NCBI RefSeq assembly: GCF_026230105.1
Contig: NC_079478.1
Location: 9,067,653 to 9,131,652, forward strand
Source of the DNA: Diorhabda sublineata
Taxonomy: Eukaryota; Arthropoda; Insecta; Coleoptera; Chrysomelidae
Reading direction: 5' to 3'
DNA length: 64,000 bases
Shown here: in pieces, positions 24,600 to 36,964 of the stretch
How the letters are laid out: the number at the start of each line of letters is the position of its first letter
Numbering within the stretch: the first letter of the stretch is position 1
The notes under the pieces: generated by a model
The model's input: only the letters and a program-made list of their open reading frames with translations
Databases searched by the model: none
What the model was told of the DNA's origin: nothing
Position numbers and translations under genes: made by a program

Positions 24600-25905
24600 C
24601 ATCAATGGTTATTTTCGACGGATCACAAGCCTGTTTGATAGGATTCAGGTAAGACGACAAGAGTAAATGAAGAAAACTTGTCTATTTCTCCTAAAACGAA
24701 CTCAATTCTATGTGATCTCAAATCTGCGACCTTTTAACACTTGATCCATTAAAAAAATCCATGTATGGAGATCACTTTTCTGTTACGATAGTGCTGGTTT
24801 CACAATACCCAAATTAATATTGATTGCCCGGATCTTCAATCATCATTACGGATCCTTTTTATTGAGATCGATACGGAAGCGCCTTTCACATTGGAAATTC
24901 TTCTTCCCAGTCTCCTGCAGATATTACAAGGATTTGTATCAGCCGTAAGTTACAAGCAATGATCAGGTTATTACTCTGGGTATTCCACTTCTTCGTCAGT
25001 TCCATTTTCTTCGAACTATTTGAGCATCCTCGAATTAACTCTATAATCACCTATCAGTGTTGAATGACTTCGAGTTATCCAATATCTCCAAAAGACTTTT
25101 CAATAGTTAAAGTTTGTCGTGGAATTATTAAAATTAACCAAACTCTTTCAAAATTTTGTACAACTGATCATTATATTTATACTATTAGAAATTCATTTAC
25201 TTTGGGTTATGAAACCTACTAAACTGAAAAAGGAAAATTTTTCATGCTACAATTTAGGTAAAAAGGTCTCGTACGATTATAAAACTTATTTCTTTGTTAT
25301 ATTTCTTTTCATAATCCAACATATTACAAGTGAAAATAAGCAACTTTGAACTCATACTACTTATCCCAGATCTTAAAATCAACTTAAAGTATAAAGCAGC
25401 ACCAATATGAAAATCATCCATTCTTCCTCTAATAATAGCAAATTTCAATTAATAATTTCAAATAGACCGATTTAGTTCCGAATTAGAAGTATCATAAACT
25501 TTTGAAAAGATGAATATAATAAATTAAATCAAGTAATTCGGCCCTACTTAAGTCCTTATGCTCCGGTTGTGCTTTTAGTAATTTCCGTAATAACTAGATC
25601 TACTCATTCGGTATCTTAATCACGTACATCGATACTCGATTACGATAAATTGATTTGGATATCATCGGGTCTCTTATTCTTCGCGTATTCGTTTGTTTTG
25701 ATTATTAGATTTTCTTCTTTGTAACGAGCGTTGAAAAATTTAACGAGAATGAAAATATATACCAAAGAATGATCGACTCGAATTCGTATTAAATCAGAAA
25801 TGCAAATTGTTTGCAGCCTTTGAAAACTTTTGTACAAAACATTATCAGAATATACATTATTTTTAGATTTTTTGTGTTATATCGAAGATCTAGTTAAACA
25901 TATAG
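24600..25905. other. Intergenic stretch, no gene recognised
   Basis: AT-rich with only short unsupported frames. Confidence 0.35.
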
Positions 25906-25911
25906 AAAACA

Positions 25912-26287
25912 ACTACTTTCCTGGCTAATACCACGTAGAATATTGAATTACATCTCCTCTAAACAAAGTGATGTCATTGACAATCCGCCGAAATTGGCAT
26001 CTACTTGACTAATGGTTCAGAGTTGGAAGTGAGGATGTCGTCGGAAGACGTCTACTGAGTGTTTAACTACATGAATCAAATAGCAGCGCCGGCTGGCTGT
26101 TTCTTCAGTTTGGATTAGAGATTCCGAGTGAGAGGTCGTTACGCCATTCTGAAGAGACACAACAACGTCGAAACTAGTCAGTGACTACGATCCTCTCCTT
26201 GTAATTGCGAGCGAATTGTCGATAACATCTCATTCTTCGGAGGAGATGTAATTCAATATTTTCTATAGTATTAGCCAGGAGAGTAGT
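25912..26287. mobile_element. MITE with long terminal inverted repeats
   Basis: The left end ACTACTTTCCTGGCTAATA plus GAATATTGAATTACATCTCC (25912 to about 25958) is mirrored at the right end by GGAGATGTAATTCAATATT and TATTAGCCAGGAGAGTAGT (about 26239-26287). The interior of about 280 bp is GC-richer and has no open frame. The arms are nearly identical apart from a short indel, which suggests a non-autonomous DNA transposon of about 376 bp. Confidence 0.75.
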
Positions 26288-26289
26288 AG

Positions 26290-27365
26290 TTTTGTCCTTT
26301 GAGGAAAGGCAAGTCAATATTTCGAATCATGAAATTCGAAAAAAATTAGAAAGAATATGTCTGTGCTGGATGAAGGAATTTGCAGTCTAAAAAGAAAACC
26401 AATAAATTATCGTCATTATACTTATCCAAACATTAACCAAAAAGTTTTGTCGTAATCTTATGGCATGTGTATTTATAAATGTGATTGTTATACAGAATAA
26501 TGACTTAAACTCTGCTATGTTTTTATTACAACTGAAACTTTTATAATAACTTTGGAAAGCCCGACAATTTCTGTGGGGCAGAACTCGCAGAACTTTCGAA
26601 CTCACAGTAGTCCTTGCAAATATTTTATGGCTTTGAAAAATCATTCATAGAGTCTATATAATTGTTCTTATTCCATTGCTTGACGCTGATTGAAATTTAA
26701 CATTTGCTTTGAATTCTTCCGTTTCTCAAACGTATTGTATATCTCATTTTTGAATAATTACTGTCTCGAATTAATACTCCGATTGAGTCTTACCAACAAA
26801 TCATAACTTTCCTTTCCCTTAGTGAAATATTATAATTATAAATCAAAAAAACCGTTTTGTCATTCTCGTATTTTATTTTCTAGTACTTTATCTTCCTTAT
26901 ATGTCCTCGTTTGCTCCCCTTTAAGGGGTTTTTCACTCCCTCGATGTGGCTTACAACAACGAACAAATAACTTCGTGAAGTTCCTATGAACTCCATAACT
27001 GAAACTAACTAGCACTTCTTACTTTTATAGACGCATTGATTTACTGCGGTATCATATTTCACAACCCTCGCCGAAGCATTATTATATCTTTATTATCTGC
27101 ATTGAATTCTTAACTCAATCAGTCGGAAAAGATTATAAAATATTTATTAGGTATTTTGTTTCATCAAAATAAGAGGCAAGATTCTTGTGGTTGATGAAAA
27201 AATTGAAATCAGTAGATTCAGAATTTTTGAATAATGGTTTATAGGTAATAAATACAATATTTTATTTGAGCATCAACCAAGGTGAATAACGAAAAAACAC
27301 AAAATCAAATTTTGTAGCAAAAAATTATTTTACAAAATACTGATTGCCGATATTTTTACATAATG
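26290..27365. other. Intergenic stretch, no gene recognised
   Basis: AT-rich with no supported coding sequence. Confidence 0.35.
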
Positions 27366-27369
27366 GATT

Positions 27370-28075
27370 ATCAAGATATTTGTCAACATTGCAGAATATA
27401 AAGGAAGCTTACTGAAACATCTATGAATAAGTCCTCAGCTAATAAGTTCTGAAAGTAGTTGCCGAGAGTTAAATTTGGAGAATTTGGCAGAAGAAATTCG
27501 AAGTTCAATTCATTAAATTTGTCTCTTATTTCTATATACATGGAGCACGATGCATTATCTTGATAAGTTTTTTCTTCTATATATGGGTACATTTTTTGTG
27601 ATTCATTATCTCAGCTTTCCAAAGAATGTACAGTAATATTCAATATTACTTGTTTCAAAAAATATATAACAATTTGCTGTTTGTATCCCAAAATACATTC
27701 ATTGAGTCAGACGATCGTTTTGCCAGGTTCAGTTCATCTAGATGACTGCCGATTTGATTAAAGTATATCAGGGCGTATTCAGGTTGTATATCCATGGTCA
27801 CACATCAACAAAACAAATCCTTTTTCTGGCATCAATAGCTCCAAACAACGCTTATTATATCGTTGTTGTGTTTGTTTTATTTTCAGGAAACGCAGCACAA
27901 ATCTGGACAGAAATTTTTTCTTTACCTCCATGATAGTTCAAATTTATTTTATGGTTTCCAATGTTCAAATTTCGCACACCAGTAAATAATTGTTGTTTTT
28001 TCCAGAGAAGAGTGTTAATTACAATTTTCAAGCCATGTCGCTGCATCCACATCATTTTTTAATTAAAAAAAATAT
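27370..28075 (-). mobile_element. Mariner transposase remnant
   Basis: Minus-strand pieces appear in mariner order: DVDAATWLENCN and EKTTIIYWCAKFEH (N-terminal helix-turn-helix region, 27960-28070), and downstream YQDNASCSMYIEIRDKFNEL with NFEFLLPNSPNLTLGNYF (second and third Asp regions, 27440-27570; the third Asp is lost, LAPSD changed to LTLGN). Many stops and a large internal decay. Confidence 0.65.
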
Positions 28076-28476
28076 CTTATTCAACACACCATATTCCTTT
28101 TGATTGTTAGAAAAATTAAAAGGTTATGCATTAACTCCCAACAAACGAACTATTGAACAGAAAGCTCGTAAAATTAGATAGCTACTGTTTGAAAAAAAAA
28201 ATATAAATTATATGTTATGGTGAACTTGTAACGTGTTAATTCGCAATAGATCAGAATTTCTATATGGTTATATTATGAAAATATAAATGCATTTTTTTAT
28301 ATTATCGAGTATAAACTCTTTTTTATACAGGTAATATACAGACTATATCGCAGGAAGAGAATCTCATGGATTACTTTTGGATCAACACTTACATTATCAC
28401 CAACGGCCACATCATAGCTAACTCTAGTCAGCAAATCAATCAGAATTCTCCTCAAGTTTTGTTTTCCTTATCTATA

Positions 28477-29682
28477 GCACATATAAGTCTGTAACTGACA
28501 CACAGATGGCGCTGCCAATGACAAATCCATGTGACGTACATGAAGTACCAACTTTCAAAAGACTATGTGAAATTTCATGACATTTTGATATTTCAGAAAA
28601 AATTGACAGCCATTTAAGTGAAGCTAACTTTGTAATTTTGAAAACAATGCATTCAAAATAACTTCTTTGTGTTAAATTATCATTGCTTCTGGATGTAAAA
28701 AAATACTATACAAGCTCAGCAATGACTTCAAAAGTGTTATCCGGCCTCTGCTCCATCAAAAAGAACCATTTGTTATTGGTTCACTGAATTTAAACGTGGT
28801 CGTACAGACACTGATGATGGTGAATGTTCTAGTCGTGGTGAAGTGGTTACTCCAGAAAACATGAGAAAAGTTCACAAATTGGTATTATCCCATCGTCAAT
28901 TGAAATTGCGTGAGATAACTGAGGCCATAAAGATATCAGAAGGCAGTGTGCTCACAATTATGCATGAACATTTGACCACGTGAAACTTTTTTTTAAAGTG
29001 GGTGCCGTGTTTACTCACAGTCGATAGAAAACAACAAGTGTCAATGATTCAAAGACTACCTAATAAATCAGAGTTTTTGTATCGAAATGTGACAATGGAT
29101 GGAACATAGATCCATCACTTCACTCCGGATTCAAAACTATCATTACCTGAGTATACTGAATTAGGTTAACCATATCCGAAGTGTTAAAAAATACAACAGT
29201 CAGCTGGGAAAGTTACGGCTTCAGTATTTTGTGATGCGGATGGAATATTGTTCATCGACCATCTCCAAAAGGGAGAGACAATCAATAAATAGCGAATACT
29301 AAATAGAGTTATTGGATCGTTTGAATGCAAAAACCAAGGTAAAACAAGAAAAAACCATTATTTCGCAAAAACAATGCACCGATTCACAAGTCGATGACAA
29401 CGATGGTTAAATTGAACGAATTACACTTCGAATTGCTTCCTCATCCACCATATAGTACACATCTGGCCCCCAGTGACTACTGGCTATTCGCTGATTTCAA
29501 AAAAATTCCCGTGAAGCCTATTTTTATGCAAAAGACAAATTCTTCTACAAATACGGCATCAAGAATTTAGAGAAGTGTTGGAATGATTATATTGTTCTTG
29601 AAAGAGATTATATTGATGAATAAAATATATTTTTGGCAAAAAAATGTATGTTTCTTAGTAAGTCACAAGATTTATTGAGTGA
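28477..29682 (+). mobile_element. Mariner element, degenerate (family A, copy 2)
   Basis: About 1.2 kb, close to full mariner length. The right end TATTGAGTGA mirrors the left end of copy 1 at 1650; its own left end is eroded. In-order transposase pieces are YWFTEFKRGRTDTDDGE, VVTPENMRKVHKLVLSHRQL, KISEGSVLTIMHEHL, VTMDGT (in place of the usual MDET), then SAGKVTASVFCDADGILF. The third-Asp block is decayed, although WPPVTTGYSL in another frame reflects LAPSDYWLF. Stops and frameshifts show it is dead. Copy 1 shares the non-coding ends, including ACACAGATGGCGCT near the left end. Confidence 0.85.
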
Positions 29683-29924
29683 TGTGTTGAAAAAATCATC
29701 AATATCGTGAACTACTAGAACTCATATGCAAAATAAGCGAGTCTGTTAATAATTTTGACAATCACAAAAATTATTGTTCTTTTTCTTCTACCGGAACATA
29801 CAGATACAGAGAAAAGAATAACTTAATTCATAAAACAGAGTTTTCATGAGAGAAGAAAAATATTAATGTTTTCATTCATTTAATAATCTTTTCGTCAGTA
29901 TTCCCTAAAAATTATAATAATCAA

Positions 29925-30010
29925 ATGACATAAATTGACCTCCATTGAAGTCAATTCACGTCTATTGTCATTTGATTCACGTCAATTCATGTTATTTGAG
30001 GTCACATTTT
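29925..30010. repeat. Cluster of short inverted TCAATTCACGT-type motifs
   Basis: AAATGACATAAATTGACCTC, TCAATTCACGTC and TCATTTGATTCACG followed by TTATTTGAGGTCAC form overlapping imperfect palindromes over about 80 bp. It may be a hairpin-prone repeat remnant; no function is seen. Confidence 0.35.
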
Positions 30011-30019
30011 GACAAGTTA

Positions 30020-31650
30020 AATTAATCTTTTCCCAAGAATGCTCCAAATTATGCCCGTTTGGGCACATTTACAGCTATACAAGAATAAACTGCAAAATCC
30101 GAACTCGCTACATGCTTCTTGTTATATGTCGCTGCTACACGACGGACGGACAAAATGCTAGTAATAGCGCATTTTTTACTAAAAAAATTCGATTTCTTTC
30201 CCATTAAACGTAATTATAGATATCAATATTATATATTACATAAAACTGTCTTAAATATTTAATTCGGAAATCTAATCGAACAAATTCAAGTCGGTAGTGA
30301 TACGGTTCGTTGTTGAGCAATTCATCCTCTTTACCGTTCACTGGTTTCAGCTGATAGCGCTTCTAATCCGGGATTTATGTTATTTCTAGATTCTCCTGTG
30401 CGTTTCCCTATAAACTGATTGCTTTGCAAGATTCCGCTTTATATTTCCGGTATTGATATATTATAATACGGCATGCGAATATTTATTATATTTGTATACT
30501 CAATAATGTTCTCTAGACAGTGTGTTCATAAAATAACCTATGTTGCTAAGACTTCGATTTCATTCACAAAAATTTCACTTTATAAGTTAAAATAGAGAAA
30601 ATAAGACCTTAAAGCTATAAATAGCTATAGAAATTAAGCTCTAATTTGTAAAAAATGTAATAATGTTTGTTATGAAAAAATAATCAAAGTAACATGAATA
30701 TTTAATTACTAGAACCGAATTAGATTCAATGATATAGGCATTTGAGTGGATATTGATAAGTAATTAACATTTTTAATTAAATCCAAGTTGCTAATGGAAT
30801 TCACAAGACTGAGATGGCTTACTCCATCAAACCAGATAGATCTTCAGTCAAGAAACATCTAGAATGAAAAATGGAAAATACAGAACTATTGACCAAATTT
30901 TATGACTGTATCATGATTGTTGCAGATGTAATGATGACTCAGTCTTTCAGGCATGTCCAAAAATCTGTATATATAGATAAAGCACAAATTATTATTTGGA
31001 GCTTCAAGAAAATATACCTAATAGAAGAGAAGAAAATAATAAGGCATTAAAGAAGTAACGGAATAAGTATAGAAGAAAGTGAAAATAGGGAGAATAATAT
31101 TTTGTCAGGAATAGAACCAAAGCGTGAAACGAGAAAAGTAAATTGATAAATCACTGAAAGCTGAATGAAAAAGATATTCAACATTCTGCATATTAATAAG
31201 AAAACTAATCAAAGTACTCTAATACTGACAAGAAATAGAAACAATGAAAAAAGACATACAGCAATCAGTACCAATGAAAAGTTGATAATGAAAAAGGAAA
31301 AATTGGGCGTTATTGGCATCAAAAGATAAGATCAAAACGTTTTCGATTATTAAACGAAGTTGAATGGATTCTGGCTACAAGAAGCACCAGATTCCTCACT
31401 CACAACTTTGATAGTACGAGTATTTACGCATTTCTGATAATTGCATCGAGAAAATATTTACTGAATTTAATGTTGTTCATTGTTAAATTATAAAACAAAT
31501 TCCCTTGGAATCTAGTAATATACTTCTAAATTGACAAAGTATGAAATAGTAAATATTTATTCACTAGTTTCCACTTTGTTTATTAAATATTCATACAAAA
31601 GGAATGCATTAACATTTGTAGAATTTTTCAATAACATGCTTTGGGCTTAA
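30020..31650. other. Intergenic stretch, purine-rich around 31.0-31.3 kb
   Basis: No gene recognised. The A/G-rich part near 31000-31330 is open in short frames with Lys/Asn-rich products and may be an old retrotransposon, but no motif can be fixed. Confidence 0.3.
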
Positions 31651-31659
31651 ATGTAAAAA

Positions 31660-32430
31660 ATTGTCGCATTGCATTTTCAACATCTTCTTTTGATTGAATC
31701 CTTTCCCAAGCAAGTCGGAATGGATATCAATGAATAGTAATCGACGGTGACGGTGCAAGGTCCGGACTAAATGATGGATGTACCACCAAGTTCTATTCCA
31801 CTTCCATTTTATTCCGCGTAATTTTCATAGTATATGGTTAGGCATCATTTTGTTGTAACAGAACCAGCTTTCAGATAACTAAACCTGGATATTTCTCCGA
31901 TAAAGACTCATATAATCGAATCAGCTATCCAATATTCCTCGGCATTGATAGCTGTTCCGTCTGAAGTGATTCCTAAATGTATCAAACCTTCATACAATAA
32001 GGCTTTCACCTTAACCTATCTTTGAGACATGTCCTTTGTCTAACCACTGATACAACGGTCGTCTTTAGGTAGAGCTAGAGCTTCTTACAGACATCTACTC
32101 GAGGATTCTATTTAATCTCGGTAAATTCGTGTGGCACTATTAAGTAATTTTCATAGATCTTACCAGAGGATTTTAAAAGACGATGAATGGTACCTGTACC
32201 AGAGATTCAAGGAAGTCCGATAATCGGCAAGTGCTCGTACTAGGTTGACTTTCTACTGCTTCCCTTGTAATATGTCTAATGCATGTGGACGACCTCGGCA
32301 CCAACGATCTTCAAGTTTTAACTCTCCACTATTAAACAAACTTCCTTCCACTCGAATTTCATACATTTTCCTTGTTGCCACGGCTACTTTGAAGTTTTGT
32401 TTCCAATAATATCTTAACAATACACGAACC
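31660..32430 (-). mobile_element. Mariner transposase remnant, distinct lineage
   Basis: Minus-strand reading gives, in order, ELKLEDRWCRGRPH, GTGTIHRLLKSSGKIYENYL, VPHEFTEI, RLYESLSEKYPGLVI, LLQQNDA (second Asp region, QQDNARPHTAKITRNK-like) and VVHPSFSPDLAPSPS (third-Asp region, with Asp replaced). The order and spacing match a mariner lineage different from family A. Stops and frameshifts abound. Confidence 0.7.
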
Positions 32431-32975
32431 TCATACGTATTACATATAAATTATTATAAAAACATACCACGTTGTCAGTCAACAAAGAAAAAATGATCAA
32501 AAGAAAGTTAAGCAATTGTAAGTACTCTTCATAGAACTAGAGACTAGGCTTAAAAGATGAATTAAGACTTAGGAATTTTCATATATTTTCATATGAGGCA
32601 TCCTCTATATTTATAAATCTTATGGTGATTCTAGAAAATGAGCGGGGGGTACATAAATTCTTTCCAATATATTGGGTATTAACGCCGAAGCCTATAATGT
32701 TACAACATAATTTCAAAGTTCAAGTCTCAAGTTCGGACTGTGCCAAATCTTATTTACCACGATGGTTTCCAAAGTGAATCATTGATACTGTACCATCAAA
32801 AATAAACAAAAAAATTGAGTATTTATTATGTTGAATATTCTTAACAAAATCAAAATTGTTCAGACTAAATGGAAAAATCACACGATAACAAAAATCTTGC
32901 TCTAATTGTCTGTCTCGGTTTCTAACTAAACGGTTGAATGTTCCATGCAAACACTAAGAAACGTGAGAAACTCAC

Positions 32976-33200
32976 CATCCTATTCCCGCAACCATTTTGT
33001 ATCGTATTAGCGGATTGAGGTATTCCCAAAGGACTCACAGAGAAAACTTCCTCACGGGATTTCACGGATTTTACCCGTTGCTGTTGTCGTTCTATGTCAA
33101 CGACTTTTCACTTTTTATGTTCGCGATATCACACTTTATCACTTTTGATCACGGCACATAATCAAATTATCCTGAAATTACAAAAAGTTAATTAATAATC
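32976..33200 (-). other. Candidate first exon of a minus-strand gene
   Basis: On the minus strand, ACAAAATGG gives a start at 32995 in good context. It is followed by M-V-A-G-I-G and a strong donor, GGATG then GTGAGT, at 32976/32975 (phase 2). The preceding 170 bases are CpG-richer than the surroundings and read like an insect 5-prime UTR (AAAAGTGAAAAGTCGTTG, ACGACAACAGCAACGGG), with one short upstream frame. The rest of the gene would lie to the left and was not identified. Evidence is limited to context, composition and the donor. Confidence 0.35.
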
Positions 33201-33204
33201 TTTT

Positions 33205-33960
33205 GGATAATTTCCAAAATAGAGAAACTTAGTTTTTTCGGAAAATTTATGGTAAAATTATTCTGCGAAGTACTTTCCATGAATCTAGGTTGTATCAATA
33301 TAATATAAGGAATAAAACGACTGAATCAAATTAACCAATTTCAAAGTGAATTAGTGAACTAGTGAATTTATTTATTTTTCTTATAAACAATTTTACTCGA
33401 CTGTGATGATGAAGTTGAATAAAATGGATGGAAACAAATTTTACCATGAAGACATTTCAAAATTAACAATCATTACTCTCATCATATTCATAGTTAGTCA
33501 TTCTCATTAAGGCTATTCTGATACAATACATAAATAATTTAACAAACTTGTCAATGTCGCAAGTTTTTGAGTTGAATGGTTAGGTATTTTTCAAAAATGA
33601 ACGGTGTCACTACTATAATGACAGAACGGAAACGATTTTTTATTTTTTGCTTTTTCTATATTCATTCCATGAATACATCACCCATTGTGGCTTTGAAAAA
33701 AAAGTAATATTTTAAATTTTTCACTTTGAATGACCTAATCTCACAGCAAATGGTTATATTGAACATAATTTCAACAAGCACTTTCCTTAAAAAATATATG
33801 TTAAAATCAAATTAACCTGGCTGCTAGAAAAAAAAATATAAACAACGTCGTCAAGATTCGCGGTGCGTTATTGAGGGGATCAGAAAAATATTTCAATATT
33901 AAAATCTAAAAATTGAAAGTGAGAGTTTTTGTTGAACTCTACGTTTACGTCTTTTAGATT
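33205..33960. other. Intergenic stretch, no gene recognised
   Basis: AT-rich with no supported coding sequence. Confidence 0.35.
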
Positions 33961-33979
33961 TGTATCCAATAGTCCTAGA

Positions 33980-34112
33980 AAACAACCCGCCCAAGGAGAC
34001 CACCTAAAAGGTGGAAAGATAGTTGGCAATCCACCTCTCAGAAAAAGATGCAGAGACAGCTTCAGAATTAACAGATCGACAGATCTCTAAGAAGAAGAAG
34101 AATAAGAAGAAG
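33980..34112 (+). mobile_element. Non-LTR retrotransposon 3-prime end with GAA tail
   Basis: The frame from 33985 reads TRPRRPPKRWKDSWQSTSQ and continues to a stop at 34069. RPRRPPKRWKD resembles the GRPRKRWxD C-terminus of RTE/CR1-like insect retrotransposons. A GAAGAAGAAGAATAAGAAGA tail follows at about 34091-34112, so this is a heavily 5-prime-truncated insertion. A second element with a GAA tail ends at 63952. Confidence 0.55.
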
Positions 34113-35089
34113 GATTTGTATCTTTCAGTTAAAAGTAGATACCGCTTTCAAGCATTATTAATATGTAAAACTGGATTGAAAAGCTAGAATAAACTGATTT
34201 TTCAAACCGATCTGGCTGGCGAATATACTTTATTTACTTAATATTAAGGATTACAGAACAGAATGAAGTAAAACTATAGACATGTCTAATATACACTTGA
34301 TTAAACATAGAATGAATTAATAGTTTTAACTGAGTTCTACAGGTATTATCGAATATTTGTTAATCTCTCAGTACTTTCCATGTACGATGAGAAGTATATT
34401 AATTTAATAATGATTTATACAGTCGAATTTATGTAGAAGAATTATTTTAGAATAGAATAGAATATTTTAGAATTAATTTAGAATAAAATAAACATGAAGG
34501 TACTGAAAAATATAGGAAGAAAATAGGTAGTACCTAGAACTCATATTAGTTTTTTTAGATAATAACAATGAATTATTATCGAGTTTTTGAATATTAATTG
34601 TTCTGTATATATGCCGAAAATAGAGATGAAACGAAAATCAATCCAAATGTGAACCAATAAGCAACATATAGAATTAACCCAATACAAAAATATGTGAAAG
34701 GTCCCAAAATATGTATACTGCATATAAAATAATCAATGATGTTATACGAGTAATTCAAAATATAAAAATAGGATATAAAATAGAGTCAATATATAAGTCT
34801 CAATACCAAAAACTGTACATCAATTACTGTACTAAACAATAAACCAAGAACTGTTCAAATCAAATCCAGGATAATTGCAGAGGCTAAACTAAACTTTCAA
34901 ATATTGGTGAGACATTTAGTTCTATTAGATTTCAAATAAAAGTGAAAGAATAAAGACTCAATAAAATCGATATAATTTCAGTAATATACCACGCATAATA
35001 AGAAAAAAATCAATATATTCATCTCAAATTCCACGAAGCATGCGCATTGTAGATTTGCGATAAAAAAAATATAGCAAAAACCTTGTATG

Positions 35090-35345
35090 ATTGTAACTTA
35101 CCATGATATCGGGATGCCTGCAACCGCCGCCAGGTTCGGGTAACATTTGGCTTGCGTTGATGTACCACTAGACGTCCCGGCGCCGGCTCCTGGCAACAGC
35201 AACGATTGGCCGCCCCCGGCTTGGATACACTGTGCCCTTCTAGGTAGCGGCCAACCCGATTTCGAAGGGCGGATCCTTGCGCTACATTTCACATTGTTTC
35301 AATTTCGACTTTGAAAAAATTTCAACAGTTCAGCGGAATGGGGTC
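35090..35345 (-). other. GC-rich candidate first exon of a minus-strand gene
   Basis: A 200-bp island with many CpG and GC-rich triplets stands out from AT-rich DNA. On the minus strand it ends in ATATCATG then GTAAGTTAC, a near-consensus donor at 35099/35098. An upstream ATG in excellent context (CCAAAATGGCC, near 35356) opens only nine codons (MADPIPLNC). A later ATG near 35143 gives MLPEPGGGCRHPDIM ending in phase 0 at the donor. A longer 64-codon frame lacks an ATG. It may therefore be mainly 5-prime UTR of a regulated gene extending left, possibly an alternative promoter to the one near 33 kb, although the two donors differ in phase. Confidence 0.4.
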
Positions 35346-35359
35346 GGCCATTTTGGAAA

Positions 35360-36690
35360 GCCCTATTATTGTTTTAGAGATCTCATTAACTGATTTCGCT
35401 AAATTTCTGGCAATGGGGGAGAATCATAACTGAAAGTCGTTTACGCCTACCCCTTCGTTCTTAATAAGACTATTTATTTTACTCGAAGCGGCTTTAATCG
35501 GTATATCGTTAATATTTTTCTCTGAATTTTTCTTTTGAATATCAATATAAAAACTTATCATATTTTGGGTATATTCGTTATTATATCTGTGAATAATTTG
35601 ACATTAATTTTCCGTAAATACCACAAACTGTCATAATATAGATTATCTCCCTCCCATTCTAATTATTAACTGCTACTGCATACCCTTCATAGATGACGAT
35701 TGATCTGTTCTGATTAAAAGTACTATTCCACAGTTCCTTCTTTCTAGTGAAGATACTGGCTCACTCAAAATCACATTGATCACATAAGGAATCATTATTC
35801 TGAGACCGATTCTGTAAGGAAAAGGCCTACGAACGGTAGAAGGCATGATAACAACCAATAGCAATAGAAATCGAAGAAGACTTTTTAAAGGAAGATGTCC
35901 AACCCTGTCATACCAGCACTTCAAAGATATGTGGGTGATTGCCGAATGTGAGTATAAAGGCAATCAACTAAACCTGTTTAGCTTGCTCAAACTGGTTCCG
36001 TACCACATATTACCATAAATAAACATAATTCAACTTCACGTGAAACTGCTGGGAATTTAAGCTGGCCTGCTCTAGTCTCTGATATAAAACATACCCACTA
36101 CTCTTCAAGAGCTTGTTCAGGCTGCAGAAAAGAAATGGCAGAATTTCACTCATTAAATGGTTACTAACAGGGTTAACAGTATAAGCAAACTTCTTCAACC
36201 CCTATAGATGACATTGAGCAACTATTAATTCTATGTCTTTTTGTATTTATTAAAGTTTTAAGGACAACTAAAAAAATATTCGCTTGTCCCAAAGTTCATT
36301 TTATGATTTCTTGGTTAGTTATAAACATAAATACATTTTTTATATAAAGTTTGGTTAGGCTATAGTAATAATAAGCATTTCCGAATGCTCTCAACGAACT
36401 CTAGTGCATTAAAAAATGTCGCAAAATTCTAGTGAATTTTTTCGTTCACACAGAACCTTTTCCTTCAATTGATTAAGTCAATCAGATATTTTGTACAAGT
36501 CAAGAAAAAGTTTGTGGGGCTCAAAAAGCATATTTTGATTATAATCGAAAGTTACGTAGTTTGTTAGCAGTAAATCAAAATTTTATTGCTGTAAGGTCTA
36601 TGAAGTATGCACCACCAAGAATCTGGTGAAAATCAGAAGATTTTCTACCTGGAGAGATCTCTAGAGAGATACTAGAAGAGATGTTCTATC
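35360..36690. other. Intergenic stretch, no gene recognised
   Basis: AT-rich; a 96-codon minus-strand frame at 35673-35963 shows no domain or splice context. Confidence 0.3.
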
Positions 36691-36699
36691 ATGATGATG

Positions 36700-36960
36700 T
36701 TCCGGATTAAATTCCTGTCATCACATAGTCAAATTAGAATAATTGGGTTACGAGCTGCTGCTCCATCTACCATATTCTCCCGATGAGACCCTTTACGATA
36801 TCTATTTGTTTCCAAACTTGAGAAAATTACTCTCCTGGCAGAAATTTGAGTCTAATAATGAGGTTATTGCCACCATGAAGGCGTACTCAATAGACCTCGA
36901 AAAAACGTATTTTTTTTGAAAATTGAGGAATCGCTGAGTTGAATATACCAAACTTAAAGC
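36700..36960 (+). mobile_element. Mariner transposase 3-prime fragment
   Basis: The plus frame LELLLHLPYSPDETLYDIYL then FPNLRKLLSWQKFESNNEV and MKAYSIDLEKTYF matches the mariner C-terminal third (LLxHPPYSPDLAPSDYxLFPNLKKxL). The third catalytic Asp motif is mutated (SPDETLYDIY). No clean ends. Confidence 0.65.
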
Positions 36961-36964
36961 AGAT

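Noticed and set aside
35098..35292. 64-residue minus-strand frame as a protein
   Set aside because: It would have to start at GTG; the in-frame upstream codon is a stop and no ATG is available, so only the short ATG frame ending at the donor is plausible.
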